DNA from: Dugong dugon
Taxonomy: Eukaryota > Chordata > Mammalia > Sirenia > Dugongidae
Length of the DNA: 64,000 bases
Direction of reading: 5' to 3'
Assembly: GCA_030035585.1 (NCBI GenBank)
Contig: CM057460.1
Span: forward strand, 130,060,714-130,124,713
The position numbers and the translations under genes are program-made. Positions 12,133 through 24,263 of the stretch are shown here, piece by piece (the first letter of the stretch is position 1; each line of letters begins with the position of its first letter). The notes beneath the pieces were generated by a model that was given only the letters and a program-made list of their open reading frames with translations, searched no databases and was not told the origin of the DNA.

Positions 12133-12950
12133 TGCAGTACAATAAATTACTTAACATGGCCCTTCTAGCCATGGTCTTTGTGACTCACACACAGTGACTG
12201 AGCATAAATAAGGCATATGGAACCCGTGATGGTTGGGGTTGTGTCAACTTGGCTATGCCATGATTCCCAGTATTGTGTCATTGTCCTCCATTCTGTGTTG
12301 TGGATCTTGACCTCTACATGTTGAGGAGGCAGGATTGCAGTAAGGTGTGTCTTAGGTTGCAGCCTTGCAGGAGGGTGTGACTCAAGCCCCACCCTTACTA
12401 AATTTATGCCCTTCCTTGGGGTCTGGCCTGCATCTAAGATATAAGTGTGTGTCCTGGCAGGGCTCGCTCTCTCTCCATCTGGATCCTGCATCCGATTCAT
12501 GATCAATTGATCTCCCAGAGGCCTGCTGTCTGACCTGCGGATTCTGGGATTTGCCAGCCTCCTATTGTGTGACCTGATTTGCCAGCTTCTGCAGACTTGT
12601 GAGCCGGCAGCCTGTGGTCTGAACTGCCAGTTTGGGTTCATCAGTGCCTGCAGCCATGTGGGTCAGAAGAGGCCTACACCTGACCCACGAATTTGGGACT
12701 TGCCAGCCTCCACAATCCCGTGAGCCATTTCCTTTATACAGTTTGTGAGGTCTGTGAGACAGCTGCAGCAAATTAGGGAACCCAAATAGGGAGAGTACTG
12801 AAGAGAGAGGGAGTAGTTGATGTTAGAGATGATGGAGTGGTACAGCAGCTTGGAAAAGCTGGACATTTTGGGACATCTTTAACCTCCGCCTCATATGAAC
12901 CAACTTTGTGCTGATCCTTATAAAAGAAATTATCCATCTACCCATGAAAT
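12133..12950 (+). mobile_element. ERV-L-related LTR unit, copy A
   Basis: About 820 bp containing GTGATGGTTGGGGTTGTGTC and CCATGATTCCCAGTATTGTG, like the other ERV-L LTRs here, plus about 90 bp before and about 170 bp after the usual LTR-like core. The whole length, flanks included, matches the inverted copy at 55312-56179, so the repeating unit is larger than the core. A 158-codon open frame on the opposite strand (12165-12641) has no coding signal. Confidence 0.7.
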
Positions 12951-14150
12951 ACATAAGGATTTCCATGAGTCAAACCAACCTGACAGCAACAGATTTGGTT
13001 TTTTTGTTTTGTTGTTTTTAATTAAAAAAAAAAAAAAAAAGAAACCCTAAAAGAAAAAGAGATTACTGGGTATGTTTCCAATGCAACATTTGAGCCTCCA
13101 GAGATTATGTGAACCTATATGGATATGGTCCTTTGTCCTTGATTAGGCTATTTTATAACTCTGAAGAAATTAACATTTACATATAGAAAACTGATAGCAA
13201 TGCAAATAACACCTGTAGGCATGTAAAAAAAGCTGTGTCTGATGAAGCGATAGCCCTCTCCCAGGTAGAAAAGGCAGTTTTACATTCATTACATACTCTT
13301 GATCCATAAATGTGTCTGGTCTTTGGAGTCTCCTTTAAGCCAGTTGTAACATCTTCCCAGTTCCCTCATTATTAATAAATCAAAATCTTCGACACGTCTT
13401 CATTTTATATTTTCATGAGACTCACAATTTTACCTTTTATGAAAATTGTCCTTTGACACTTTGGAGGCCCCAATGAGATGCCCAATGGATTCAAAAGGCA
13501 GAGCTGGCTAAACTTGGTTGCAAGAGTGGTACACCACACGGACAGCTTAAGTCCAGGCACGTCTGTCTTTTCTTGGATCTTAGAAGTGAATCCAAAGCAG
13601 CAATAGAACTTTGCTGACACTTTTTAATTTTCATTTTCTTCTATACAAATTTTATATTTTGTTTATGTTTCTGGTTTATTTATAAATAATAAAGTATCCT
13701 CCATTGGTGGCAGCAATAATTGAGAATTGGTTTTATGGTCCATTTGATCATTTCTGTAAATGGATTAATGGTTTATAGAGATCTATTTTCTGGTAAAAGA
13801 CAATGGAAAATTTGATTCTTTAGTCTTTTCTTTGTTCATTTCTTTATATATTGGCTTCTATTGGTTTGTAGAGATAAGTGCTTATATAAGTTGAATATTC
13901 CTAAAACTCCCAGAAGAAAAATTAACCCTTTATACTACACTTTAAAAATACTATCATTATAGAAATAACTCAGAAACATTTTCAGAATCTAAAGTTACAT
14001 AATTAATCTTTGGCAAACGAGAATAGTTCAATAATTTGGATTTAATAAAAGCAGTATGTTTTCTCTGATTTATCAGTATTAAGTACAATAGAAGCATACA
14101 TTTTTATTCCATCCAGATGTGTTTACAAGCTACTGATCAAATAAAATAAC
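12951..14150. other. Unassigned intronic sequence
   Basis: Contains a T-rich stretch and an A18 run at 13023-13040. 13230-13640 is somewhat less AT-rich and could be retroviral internal sequence, since it follows the LTR unit, but I could not match it. No supported exon. Confidence 0.4.
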
Positions 14151-14600
14151 ATTACAGTAAATCCTGGGTTATGAAAGTTCAGCTTACAGACATCATGTAC
14201 TTGCCCTTTAATGTTATGTAAATTAATCTTCACTTTGAAAAGATTACACTAAAACTTACTTGAAACAAATTCATCACAATCACCTTCACTTTCTGCACAT
14301 GCAGCTTTCAAATCATTGAAAAGACTTGAAGTCTTTTCTTGCTCTGAAAAACTCACTGCCATCGAGTCAATTCTGACTCATAGTGACCCTACAGGACAGA
14401 GGAGAACTGCCCCACAGGGTTTCCAAGGAGCAGCTGTTGGATTCATACTGCTGGCTTTTTGGTTAACAACCAAACTCTTAACAACTGTGCCACCAGGGCT
14501 GCTCTTGCACTAAAGTAAGGCTAAATAAGAACCATATGAACTTGTTCCAACCTACGTACAAATCCAACTTAAAGCATGCTTAGGATGGATCTGATTCTTA
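14151..14600 (-). mobile_element. Possible pogo/Tigger-like DNA transposon fossil
   Basis: The ends read ACAGTAAATCCTGGGTTATG and AACCTACGTACAAATCCAAC. The minus strand from 14346 to 14248 is open and reads KTSSLFNDLKAACAESEGD, reminiscent of the CENP-B-type helix-turn-helix region of Tigger transposases, then meets a stop. A SINE sits inside it. The similarity is by memory only. Confidence 0.4.
14350..14505 (-). mobile_element. AfroSINE
   Basis: Plus strand begins CACTGCCATCGAGTCAATTC and ends GCCACCAGGGCTGC, the complement of tail to head. It interrupts the putative DNA transposon. Confidence 0.9.
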
Positions 14601-15591
14601 ATCTGGGAACTCCCTGCAATGTATACAACGCTTAAGATTATGAAAAATATAAATCTGTGTCTAACTAAATTAAATCATTTATTCCAGCAAACTTTTTATT
14701 TCAATAGTAATTACATTTCTGTAGTATGTCAGCTTGAAAACAATTAGAACTTTAGGTAACTTAAACTTTGACCTGATATTAAATTAATTAATAGATACCT
14801 AGATCATTTCTAAACGAGGTAGAGTACTGAAACACTGATTACAAATCAAAATTTAAGGTTATATGTGCTTGCTTCTTATTTTTATATGGTACAGAGAGTA
14901 TCTTTGGATAATGCTATCCATGATCCATCATGAATGTGTTCATTTTTGCCATTTTGAGATGATGTTGTATTCATGAGCTTTGCTAGTGTGCTAACATCAT
15001 AAACAGTTCTCAATTATTCACATTCAATTTTATCTATGAAAGAGAAAATAATTACTTTGGTTAAAAGTTATAATTACTATAAAGAGTTGAGACTATACTT
15101 AGGACCAACAGTGATAGAGAAATATAACTATGTGCATGTATTTGTTTTTCAAGGAAAAGGTCCAAAGCAGCGGGGTTTAAGTCTTTTAAATTTGGTCTTC
15201 CAACTCCTTTCCACTCATAAAACTTTTTGAGGACCCCAGAGAACTAATTGTAGGGGATCATAACTATTGCTATTTACCATATAGAAAGTTAAAACTGAAA
15301 TTTTTTTAAATGTTTAATTTATTGATTCATTTGAAAAAAGCAACAATACATATACTGCAAGTTAATAACATCTTCACATTATTATGAAATTATTTATGAC
15401 TTCGTGGTCCTCCTGAGATCAATCCTGAAGTGTCAAATTGTTCCAGAATATTATACAGCATAATGAGAGACAAAACTTGAAAAGTGAATTTTGTATGTCC
15501 TGATCTATAATACTCAAGCCTTAAGAACAATGAAATACATTACAATCTTACAAACGTTCACTCACTTTTTATGGGCTTGTTTATTTGGTTT
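14601..15591. other. Unique AT-rich intronic sequence
   Basis: No repeat family or exon recognised. Short open frames here lack splice context. Confidence 0.5.
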
Positions 15592-15760
15592 GGAGCCCTG
15601 GTGGCACAGTGGTTAAGAGCTCAGCTGCTAACCAAAAGGTCAACAGTTCAAATTCACCAGCTTCCCCTTGGAAATCCTATGGGGCAGTTCTACTCTGTCC
15701 TATAGGGTTGCTATGAGTCGGAATCAACTCAACGGCAGCAGGTTTTTTCTTTTTTTTTAA
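15592..15760 (+). mobile_element. Full-length AfroSINE with TSD
   Basis: Starts GGAGCCCTGGTGGCACAGTG and has an A-box-like TGGCACAGTGGTTAAG and a B-box-like AGTTCAAATTC. Its tail includes GCTATGAGTCGGAATCAACT, followed by a T/A-rich end. It is flanked by the perfect 9-bp repeat ATTTGGTTT at 15583-15591 and 15761-15769. The most complete copy here and a good type copy for the family. Confidence 0.95.
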
Positions 15761-15769
15761 ATTTGGTTT

Positions 15770-16656
15770 ATGCTTATTGCCTTTATCTACAATATAAAGA
15801 GTTGTTCTGTTCTTTTTTTTTTTCCTTCTGTGTAACTTACTTAACGAAAGCAAACATTCTTTGTTGCCAGGATAATTCTCTGTGTTTTATTTTGACTTTA
15901 TTATGCTATCGACTATTTAAGGATACAAAAAACATTCCTTCCTTATGAAAATGCTAAAGCTCTTCTCAAACATGTCACCTTCTGTTTATCATGATCCTAT
16001 CTTAATGAGGAGTCCTAATCTTCTCTGATAACTTTATGATTTTTGCTTTCCCAAAATCAAATCCTAAAACTAAACTACCCTAGAAACTAAACTAAAATAA
16101 AATGAAGTAAAATGTTCAGGTTATATCTGACACCTAAAACTATCTTTTGAGGTTTCCTAAAGAGGATCTGAAAGATTACAAAGATTTGTTCTTTCACCTT
16201 ATAAATAAAAAAGGTGGTAAAAATAACTAGGTTTATTTGATATACTACTATTAATGAGCTGTACCAGAAGAGTTGACAAATCAGAAAAGATAAGCATCCT
16301 TACCTAAGTTAAATTTGTACAGGTAAAATGCTATTAATATAAATACCTCAGAAATTACATGCTATGTAAGAAGTTCACAGAGATTTATCAGTGACCTTAC
16401 TGTCCATAGTATATTTATATTTAATTGTGTCCTGGCAGTGCTTTGCCTAATATTAGGCAACAACACTACAGTGTTATCAATCATAATTTCAGTTATTAGT
16501 CAAAATGTTATCTTGGTCACAATCTTCTTAAATTTAAAGCTAACAAATTTAGACCACTAGTTTTCAATTGGTGATATAATTAGAGTTTTATAAAAATATA
16601 GACATCTTGGACCTGCTCCAGATCTCTTTACTTGCTATTCTTATTATACTGCTTTT
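15770..16656. other. Unique AT-rich intronic sequence
   Basis: No recognised repeats or exons. Confidence 0.5.
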
Positions 16657-16842
16657 ATACCAAAACAATTCCTTCTCATAGCAACCCTATAGGACTGAGT
16701 AGAACTACCCCATAGGGTTTCCAACGCTGTAATCTTTATGGAAACAGACTGCCATATCTTTCTCCTGCAGGAAGGCTGGTAGGTTCGAACAGCCAACCTT
16801 TCAGTTAGCAAACATTTAATCACTGCACCACCAGGGCTCCTT
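16657..16842 (-). mobile_element. AfroSINE
   Basis: Plus strand runs TTCTCATAGCAACCCTATAG to CACCACCAGGGCTCC, the reverse of a near-complete element. Confidence 0.9.
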
Positions 16843-18672
16843 ATCGTATAACACAGGCTTGATAAAATCTTGATATATTATGGATATCTTGGAATTATTA
16901 TATATTTCAAATGTTTTCCAACATAAACATTATATTCATCCATTTTTGTAAATAAGATATAACATTCACTGACTTCTTTGAAAAACTGGTTTAATCACTA
17001 TGCTTAAAAACATTTTGTCTACTTTCTTTTTGGAAGGCTTTATTATCTTGTTTTGGGTGCCAAAGAAACAACTAAATTTCTTTGTCAGTTGCATTATTCT
17101 TGTTGGGAATTATCGTCAGACCTTTGATGCTTGAAAATTTACAATCTACATCTACAATTTGCATCTACAGATAGTTTCTGTTTCACTCTGATGCTTGTCT
17201 GAAGGATCTACAATCAGCCACAGGCTAGATAGAGTTTGTGTCTTCAACAAAGAAGAACCATCTTAGAGACTTGTGCAAAAAGACTGTACCAGGTACTTCA
17301 AACTATTGACTATGAAGAATAGTCTGAGGCACAGACTTCTGATGGCATCTCTTAGACAACTTGCAGACCATCCCAGTTAGCTGAGTCAGGATTTTCAAAA
17401 CTCTTTTAAGAGGCAGAATATTTCATGAGACTGCTAACCCAAGATCTAACAGAATAAGAATTATATGGGACTGAAAGAAATGGTGAGGAAAATTTTATTG
17501 TGGTTATTTGTCAGTAATACTGTTGATGCTGTTTTAATATTCTGTTTTCCAGGCACATAAAGAAGAATTTTTTTCTTTTTAAGCAATTAAATAACAAATA
17601 TATGTTAGTAACATTCAGTAAACGTGTTACTAACTCAAACCAATTTAGCAGACTCTGCTTTTGTAAACAAAAATGAAACATTTTAAAATGGTATCTGGTT
17701 CCCACTGATCCCCAACCCCATCTCAAGAATTCAAAACTCTTACTAAGTCTCCCTATTTTTCATGACAATTAGTTATTTGCATAGGTTCAATAAGAATCTA
17801 CCTTCCCTTTTACTGACCATAACTAGAAACACTGGTTATAAAATCAAAGCCTTGCCTGGAATGTCATATTTGAGAATGACACTCATTTTAATCAGTTATG
17901 ACAACCATTCTAAGAAACTAATGTTACCAAATCAATGTTACAAAGATATAACAGGAAAATTGGCCTGGTATCTATCTGGTTTACTGGGTTCCCAGCCTTA
18001 CAGACGAATTCCAATTCACTTAGCAAACTAATAATGTAGTATGGTAGTATTACCTATAAATTTACTACAGCAATTCAAAATAAATTTAATATTACATATA
18101 ATTACATTTATTTATGTCTATAATAGAAACAAAAATGTTGCAGTAACAGTACTCATTAACACACAGACACATATTTTAAGGGTATTTTTGTGGTTATGTG
18201 TTTTGCCCCTGTATCTTTGATATGCTGATTAAATAAAATGTAAAAAGGAGAATTTAATGACACCAACAGTAGCTAAACTGATGTACATAATAAAAAGTTG
18301 GAAGAGGAAACAGTAGAATCAGAATTTGTTGAGATTTTAACTAAAAAGAACATGTAATAGGCTGGAGTCCTTGCAAGACTGAAAAGTGACTGGGAGCAGA
18401 TAATATAATGAATGGGACTAGGAGGAGATAGGTGACAGCAGGGTTTTAAGACATTCCTGGTGTTTTATGTAATGTTCTCCAGTCCTTGTCCTCACTATAA
18501 GAAACTAACACAAACCTATATCACTTTTATTAACATAACACATGCATATATGTTAAATAGTGCCAAAAGATGAATAATGCCACAGCTATTCCCTGACACA
18601 CTCCTTAGAACCACTTCCCAGAGGCAATCACTTTAACTCTTTTAGGTATTTCTTCTTGTAGTTAACTCCATA
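16843..18672. other. Unassigned intronic sequence
   Basis: AT-rich. 17100-17460 has a slightly different composition and may be an old repeat, but no family is recognised. No exon with splice signals. Confidence 0.4.
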
Positions 18673-18833
18673 AAAACCAAATCTGTTGCCGTTGAGTTGA
18701 TTCTGACTCAAAGTAACCCTATATGGCGGAGTAGAGCTGCCCCATAGGGTTTCTAAGGAGCAGCTAGTGCATTCGAATTGCTGACCTTTTGGTTAGCAGC
18801 CTGAGCTCTTAACCACTGCGCCACCAGGGGTCC
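18673..18833 (-). mobile_element. AfroSINE
   Basis: Plus strand runs from TGTTGCCGTTGAGTTGATTC to CTGCGCCACCAGGGG. Near full length. Confidence 0.92.
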
Positions 18834-18904
18834 ATCACCTCTCTATAATAAGTGTCTTGCTAATTCTTGATTTATCAATGTTAAATACTATCTATAAACT
18901 ACAA

Positions 18905-19140
18905 ATTATCATCATCATCATAACTAACATTAATATACACAATTCAAAGTGTTTTATGTATATTTATTTATTTACTTTCCACAATAAACCAGTAAAGGAT
19001 ATTTTTTACCATCTCCATTTTACTGATGAGGAAACTGAAAGGTGAATTAACTTGCCCCAAGTTACAAAGTTTACAGAGCTATTAAGAAGTGAATTCAGTC
19101 AGACTGGCTCCAGAGCCTTTACTCTTAACTACTGCACTTC
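18905..19140 (-). mobile_element. MIR SINE
   Basis: Plus strand contains TTTACTGATGAGGAAACTGA, AACTTGCCCCAAGTTAC and GACTGGCTCCAGAGCC, the reverse complement of the MIR core and head. Confidence 0.85.
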
Positions 19141-20227
19141 ATAATACTGCCTCTCATAGTAAGTGAAGATTCACCTCTCTTATACCACTCCTCACCCTCA
19201 CTTCTAATATTTTTAGTTAAATCAATAAAAAAAAGTATTAACATCATAATGGCTACATACATATTGTTCACAAAGAACAAGTAGTTTAACATAACATGTT
19301 CGTTCTTGTAAAGTTTCTTTTTTTTCCTTTGAGCTGTTGTTATCATTAAGTAATTTTCTACACACACGTGCCTACTCTCTGAAATGTTCCATTTTATCAT
19401 CTCCACATCATCTACTCCACAAGTCTTCTTTTCTCTCTGCCACCTAAATGGTTTTAATCATTTTTTATGGGAAGTCATCAAACTGGCATATCCTTTCATG
19501 GAAAACAGTGCGCTGAAATTAAGGACAACGGAGTCCACTATTATGAGTTAGATGAAGGTTAATAAGCTCCTTAACCAATTTAAAGAAAAAAACAAGGCTG
19601 TACTTGTATATGCATAAAACACATTTGTAGTACCTGCAACTATGGACAGATCATCTAAACCATGGATTACCAAGGGAAATAAATAAAAGATAGGAAAACT
19701 GCCACAAATCAATTTTCATTTTAAAGGCCACCTAATGTTTGGAACCACACAATAATGAAAAGGTCCCATATGATACCATAGGAAGTATACTTGTAAATGA
19801 AAACACTATTCACTGTCAAAATTCAAGCACTACCCAAAAATGTTGTGGCATATATTTATATAAATTTATCCATATGAATTTGAGCCGCGTAGTGCTGCAG
19901 GTTTAAATGCAATAAAATAATGCTAGTGACCAAATTGTCAGAATCCTGGCAAAAGCCTGTTGTTAACAGTGAAGAAAAGCAGCCCAACAAATGGAATATT
20001 TAAAATCTAAAATAAAAAATAAATAAATGTTTCCTAATTGGAAAAGGGAAAAAGACAGGTTAATTTCTTTTACATTTTTGTGAAGTCTTCAAGTGGTATA
20101 GGTTACAGAAGTTTAAAAAATTCCTTCTACAAAAGCCTGATGAGATCTACGGTGTCCTGAGTTCCTAAATACTGGATGAGTTTTAATTTCAGTATACACT
20201 AAACCCATTTTGTACCATGCATTGACT
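19141..20227. other. Unique AT-rich intronic sequence
   Basis: No recognised repeats or exons. Confidence 0.45.
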
Positions 20228-21488
20228 GCTGTTGTTGTTAGGTGCCATCGAGTTGGTTCCAATTCATAGCAACCCTATGTACAACAGAACGAAACACTGA
20301 CCAGTCCTGCGCCATCGTCACAATCATTTGCTATGTTTGAGCCCACTGTTGCAGCCACTGTGTCAGTTCATCTCATTGAGGGTTTTCCTCTTTTTCACTG
20401 ACCCTCTATTTTACCAAGCATCACGCCCTTCTCCAGGGACTGGCATGTCCAAAGTGTGTGAGATGAAGTCTCGCCAATCTTGCTTCTAAGGAGCATTCTG
20501 GCTGTACTTCTTCCACGATAGATTTGTTCATTCTTCTGGCAGTCCATGGTATAGTCAATATTCTTTGCCAACACCATAATTCAAAGGTATTAACTCTTCT
20601 TCAGTCTTCCTTATTCACTGTCCAGCTTTCACATGTATATGAGCTGACTGAAAATACCATTGACTTGGGTGAGGCACACCTTAGTTCTTAAAGTGACATC
20701 TTTGCTTTTCAACACTTTAAAGAGATCTCTTGTAGCAGATCTGCCCAATGCAATGAGTTGTCTGATTTGACTGCTGCTGCCATGGATGCTGATTATGGAT
20801 CCAAGCAAAAGGAAATCCTTGACAACTTCAATCTCTTCTCTGTTTATCATGATATTGCTTATTGGTGCAGTTGTGAGGATTTTTGTTTCTTTACGTTGAG
20901 GTGTAATCCATACTGAAGGCTGTGGTCTTTGATCTTCATCAATAAGTGCCTCAAGTCCTCTTCACTTACAGCAAGCAAGGTTGTGTTATTTGCATATCAC
21001 AGGTTGTTAATGAGTATTCCTCCAATCCTGATGCTACATTCTTCTTCACATAGGCAAGCTTCTTGGATTATTTGCTCAGCATACAGATTGAATAAGTATG
21101 GTAAAAGGATACAATCCTGACACATACCTTTCCTGACTTAAACTACACAGATCCCCCTATTATATCTGAATGACTGCCTCTTGATCTATGTACAGGTTTC
21201 TCATGAGCACAATTAAGTGATACAGAATTCCCATTCTTCGCAATGTTATCCATAATTTGTTGTGATACACACAGTCAGATGTCTTTGCATAGTCAACAAT
21301 ACACAGGTAAACGTTCTCTGCTCTCAGCCATGATCCATCTCAAATCAGCAATGATGTCCCTTATTCCACATCCTCTTCTGAATCCAGCTTAAATTTCTAA
21401 TACTTCCTTGTTGACCATGTACTGTTATAACCACTTTTGAATGATCTTCAGCAAAATTTTACTTGTGTGTTATATTAATGATAATGTA
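20228..21488 (-). mobile_element. RTE (BovB-like) LINE, 5' truncated, with 3' end
   Basis: Plus strand opens with the element's 3' terminus GTTGTTGTTAGGTGCCATCG. Then come 3' UTR, the C-terminal ORF (frame at 20629-20850 includes EVVKDFLLLGS and TRDLFKVLKSKDVTLRTKV) and the RT region to 21488. The RT box at 20984-20995 reads Y-A-N-N in place of [FY]ADD, so catalytic residues are lost. It supplies the 3' end missing from the copy at 1123-3835. Confidence 0.88.
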
Positions 21489-21945
21489 GATATTATAAAA
21501 TATACATATTTGTTCTATTCATCTAAAAGAAACCTAAAATTTACCTTACACATTAATTTTATAACACTACAATGCTGAGAGTTACTTCTACTTTAACAAG
21601 AAAAGACATCAAGGAATATAAGCTATACCCAAAATAAAGAAAGCAATGATCTTTTTAGCTCTTTACTCACAAAATCTCTTTTTGCCTCCATGCAAAATTT
21701 TTGGGGTTCTAAATTTCTATACTATTCAAGAACATAGTTTCCATAAAATGTTATGTCTATAAATTTATAAGACCCTATATTCTCATATAATATGTAAAAT
21801 AAAAATTTTTCCCAAAGAGAAAACATTATATCATCAATTTACTTTCAGAAATGCTGAAGAGCTAGGAGAGAAGAGTATGTTCATCTATTAAGTTTCCTCT
21901 TATATACTCAGTCTATTTTAAATTGTGTATTTTACACGATCTTAC

Positions 21946-22036
21946 CTCTGCTGGATGCTGAATTATGTACAAGCGGGTAGAGATGTGTAGAGGATGGACT
22001 GGTAGAAATGGACATAAACACACTTTCTGAGGCCGG
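21946..22036 (-). CDS. DTWD2: DTWD2 coding exon (probably exon 2)
   Basis: A 91-bp minus-strand segment bounded by a strong acceptor (CTGTTTACCCTTTAG) and a good donor (CAGAG|GTAAGA). Its first base completes a codon split with the previous exon. The remaining 90 bases are 30 open codons containing [14 protein letters not shown] and ending LYIIQHPAE. This is the Cys-rich N-terminal edge of the DTW domain of DTWD2. The C-L-C pair is likely half of a zinc-binding Cys cluster whose other cysteines (C-x2-C) sit in exon 1, outside the window. It ends on a codon boundary and joins in frame to 5882-5976. Two other frames are also largely open, but only this one matches a known protein and continues into the next exon. 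Confidence 0.94.
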
Positions 22037-22789
22037 CTAAAGGGTAAACAGAAAAGAAAACCTGTCAGTTTTTGTAATACAATGATATATCAATAACCTG
22101 AAACTTGAATATAATCCCATTTGGTTGTATAAAGAGATTTGCTAAAGCTGCATTCTTTTAAAAATGAAATATCAAGAATTAATTTACTCAGACTGCAGAC
22201 ATGAGAATTTGGAAAAAATTTCAACTAAATTCTTTATCATATATGTGGATTAAAACTACCTCAAAAAAAAAAATCCTATTTTTAGTGGAAGAATACTCAT
22301 AAGGCATTGTGGTCCTTTCATTCATGGAGCAATACTTCTACTAATTTCCATTCCAAATCAATAACAGATCTCTTGTCAAAGAGAAACCTGGCAACTCTTC
22401 TAAGTCATCTAAAGTTGGAAGGAACAATAGGGTGATAAAATATTAGAATATAATTATCACCTATAGGAGAGTCCTAATTAAACTTCTCCACCAATCAACA
22501 CAAATAGCTTTCCAATTGTGAGGAGAAACCCAGACTGGACCACAAAATTATATTTAGCTAAGATTATATCCACAGAGTATCTGCTTTCTTTTTTTCCTTT
22601 TGTCGTTATTTACTCCATTTTTATGCTTTATTTGTTAGTTCCTTATTATAGTTTAGGTAGCACTTAGTACAAAATTCAGATGAAATAAAAGGGTACCTCC
22701 CACCTCAGTATTCCAATTTGGGACACCCTCTTCTATAGGGACAAGCAACTACCAGTTTCTTGTCTATCCTCCGGAGATATTGTGCGAAT
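22037..22789. other. Unique intronic sequence next to exon 2
   Basis: AT-rich, no repeats recognised. Confidence 0.45.
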
Positions 22790-23170
22790 ACACCCACTCC
22801 TCGCTTACCGACACGGTTAGGTTCCAAAGACCAGGTCGTTACATAAAAATAGGCATTATGCAAAAATGAAGTATGACCACATTAGATCACAAAATGGAAA
22901 ATGACTACATCATTACATAACTGCCCAATTACATCATTACATAACTGCCAAATCACATCATTACATAACTACCAAACCACTGAGAATTATGGCCCAGCCA
23001 AGATGATACATAACCTTACCTATCACAGCCAGCGTTACTTTTGTCTCACACTTTGGCATTCACTACTGCCAGATATACGTGGTTAATGCACAAAATCATC
23101 AGATAATAGATTTAATACTGTCGTAAATGCAAAATGTCAGATAATGAGATAGGAAGTGAGGAGTAGGTGT
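22790..23170. mobile_element. Possible MITE-like element with imperfect terminal inverted repeats
   Basis: The left end ACACCCACTCCTCGCTTAC (22790-22808) and the right end GGAAGTGAGGAGTAGGTGT (23152-23170) are inverted repeats matching at 16 of 19 positions. Inner flanks (AGGCATTATGCAAAAATGA; GTCGTAAATGCAAAATGTC) are also loosely complementary. The middle holds an LTR scrap. Family unknown; no clean target duplication seen. Confidence 0.4.
22874..23035 (-). mobile_element. ERV-L LTR scrap with a 24-bp triplication
   Basis: GAATTATGGCCCAGCCAAGA followed by ACATAACCTTA and CTATCACAG matches the end of the ERV-L LTRs elsewhere here (30440-30485). A 24-bp unit containing ACATCATTACATAACTGCC is repeated three times at 22904-22975. 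Confidence 0.6.
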
Positions 23171-24263
23171 TTACGCTGATATTCTTGTAAGATTTATTAT
23201 TAAACCTCACATTTGATATGTTTTTCCATAACATAAACTTTATCAAACACGCACTGTATATCATGGGAGTAAATCTTCACAGCGTATCACTGTATCAGGC
23301 AGATGTTACATGCCATTACAATGATATACAAGTGAATGTAATATTAAAGGGAATTCCCAGTAACATTACTTAATACCATAAAATTGACCACTGCCAATTC
23401 TTCCCTGAATTTTATTTACTTGGAGTTACAGCCTGAGGTTAGAAATGCTTATATTAATAAACTATAGAGTGTGGATAAAGTGGTCTGAATACCTATTATA
23501 TCTACCACTTCATCTTTCAGAACACTGCCAAGTCTATGCTACTGCTGAAGAAACTATCTGATAATATCTTAGGCGGTGGTAGAAACACCACCTACCCCCA
23601 CCTCCAGTGACCTGGAGTAGATGATTAACCCATGGAAAACCAATATACCCATTTTCAGGTGACCTCTGAGATGATTCTGTGTGACTGTTCAGTCCCAGAC
23701 AGGATTCTCTCTCAGGAATGTGAGTAGATTTATGGGATGAAGAGAGTCTATCAGTGGTCATAAGAACAAGCAAACATAAAGACGAGCAGACAATGATAGA
23801 AAAAACTAGGCATAATGATAAAGATAAATGCAGGGCTGCTATAAGAAAGGATTCTTCACTCAGTAGAAGGATGAACAGAATGAGGTACACTTAAGCTCTA
23901 AAAACTTAAGATTTTGATTTTTTTTTAATGAAGCTATGTATGTGAGTGAAATGCTTGCTTAGATGTAGATGTCAGTAGATTTCTTTTATAAGATACAACT
24001 GTAGATCAGACAAGGTCATTTAAAAAACTTAGAATTCAACTTGGTATCAACCTATGTATCTGTAAATTTTATGATTCTATGATTATGAAAGAATGCTAAA
24101 AATAAAAATTAACTATGAATGAAAACATTCATGTATCAAAAGAGCCAGAGAACTGTAAAATCCAATCAGATAAACAAGCTGGATAGAAGTTACAGATTTC
24201 TGTGGGAGCAGAAAACTCAGTAAAACAAACTCTGAGACTAACTTTTTTAGCTCATGACATATA
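23171..24263. other. Unassigned intronic sequence
   Basis: A 118-codon open frame on the minus strand (23534-23890) has no recognised domain, no splice context and low-complexity hydrophobic composition. I treat it as chance. Confidence 0.4.

Larger units (their letters stand above)
5977..21945 (-). other. DTWD2: DTWD2 intron between exons 2 and 3
   Basis: About 16 kb lies between the two recognised exons. The donor at its high-coordinate end is GTAAGA and the acceptor at its low-coordinate end is TTAATTAAAG (minus-strand reading). It holds a CA microsatellite, L2, a MaLR-type LTR, an L1 array, an ERV-L LTR unit, several AfroSINEs, a MIR and an RTE copy, each listed separately. No further exon-like open segment with splice signals was recognised. 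Confidence 0.85.

Noticed and set aside
12165-12641. 158-codon open frame on the minus strand
   Set aside because: It is antisense to the ERV-L-related LTR unit, and the equivalent frame is not kept in the copy at 55312-56179.
22904-22975. CRISPR-like short repeats
   Set aside because: Three directly adjacent 24-bp units without spacers in mammalian DNA; a simple tandem duplication.
22901-23086. Repetitive 61-codon frame (SLHN repeats)
   Set aside because: Produced by three copies of a 24-bp unit in an LTR scrap.
23534-23890. 118-codon open frame on the minus strand
   Set aside because: No domain, no splice context, leucine/serine-rich composition as expected from AT-rich chance frames.
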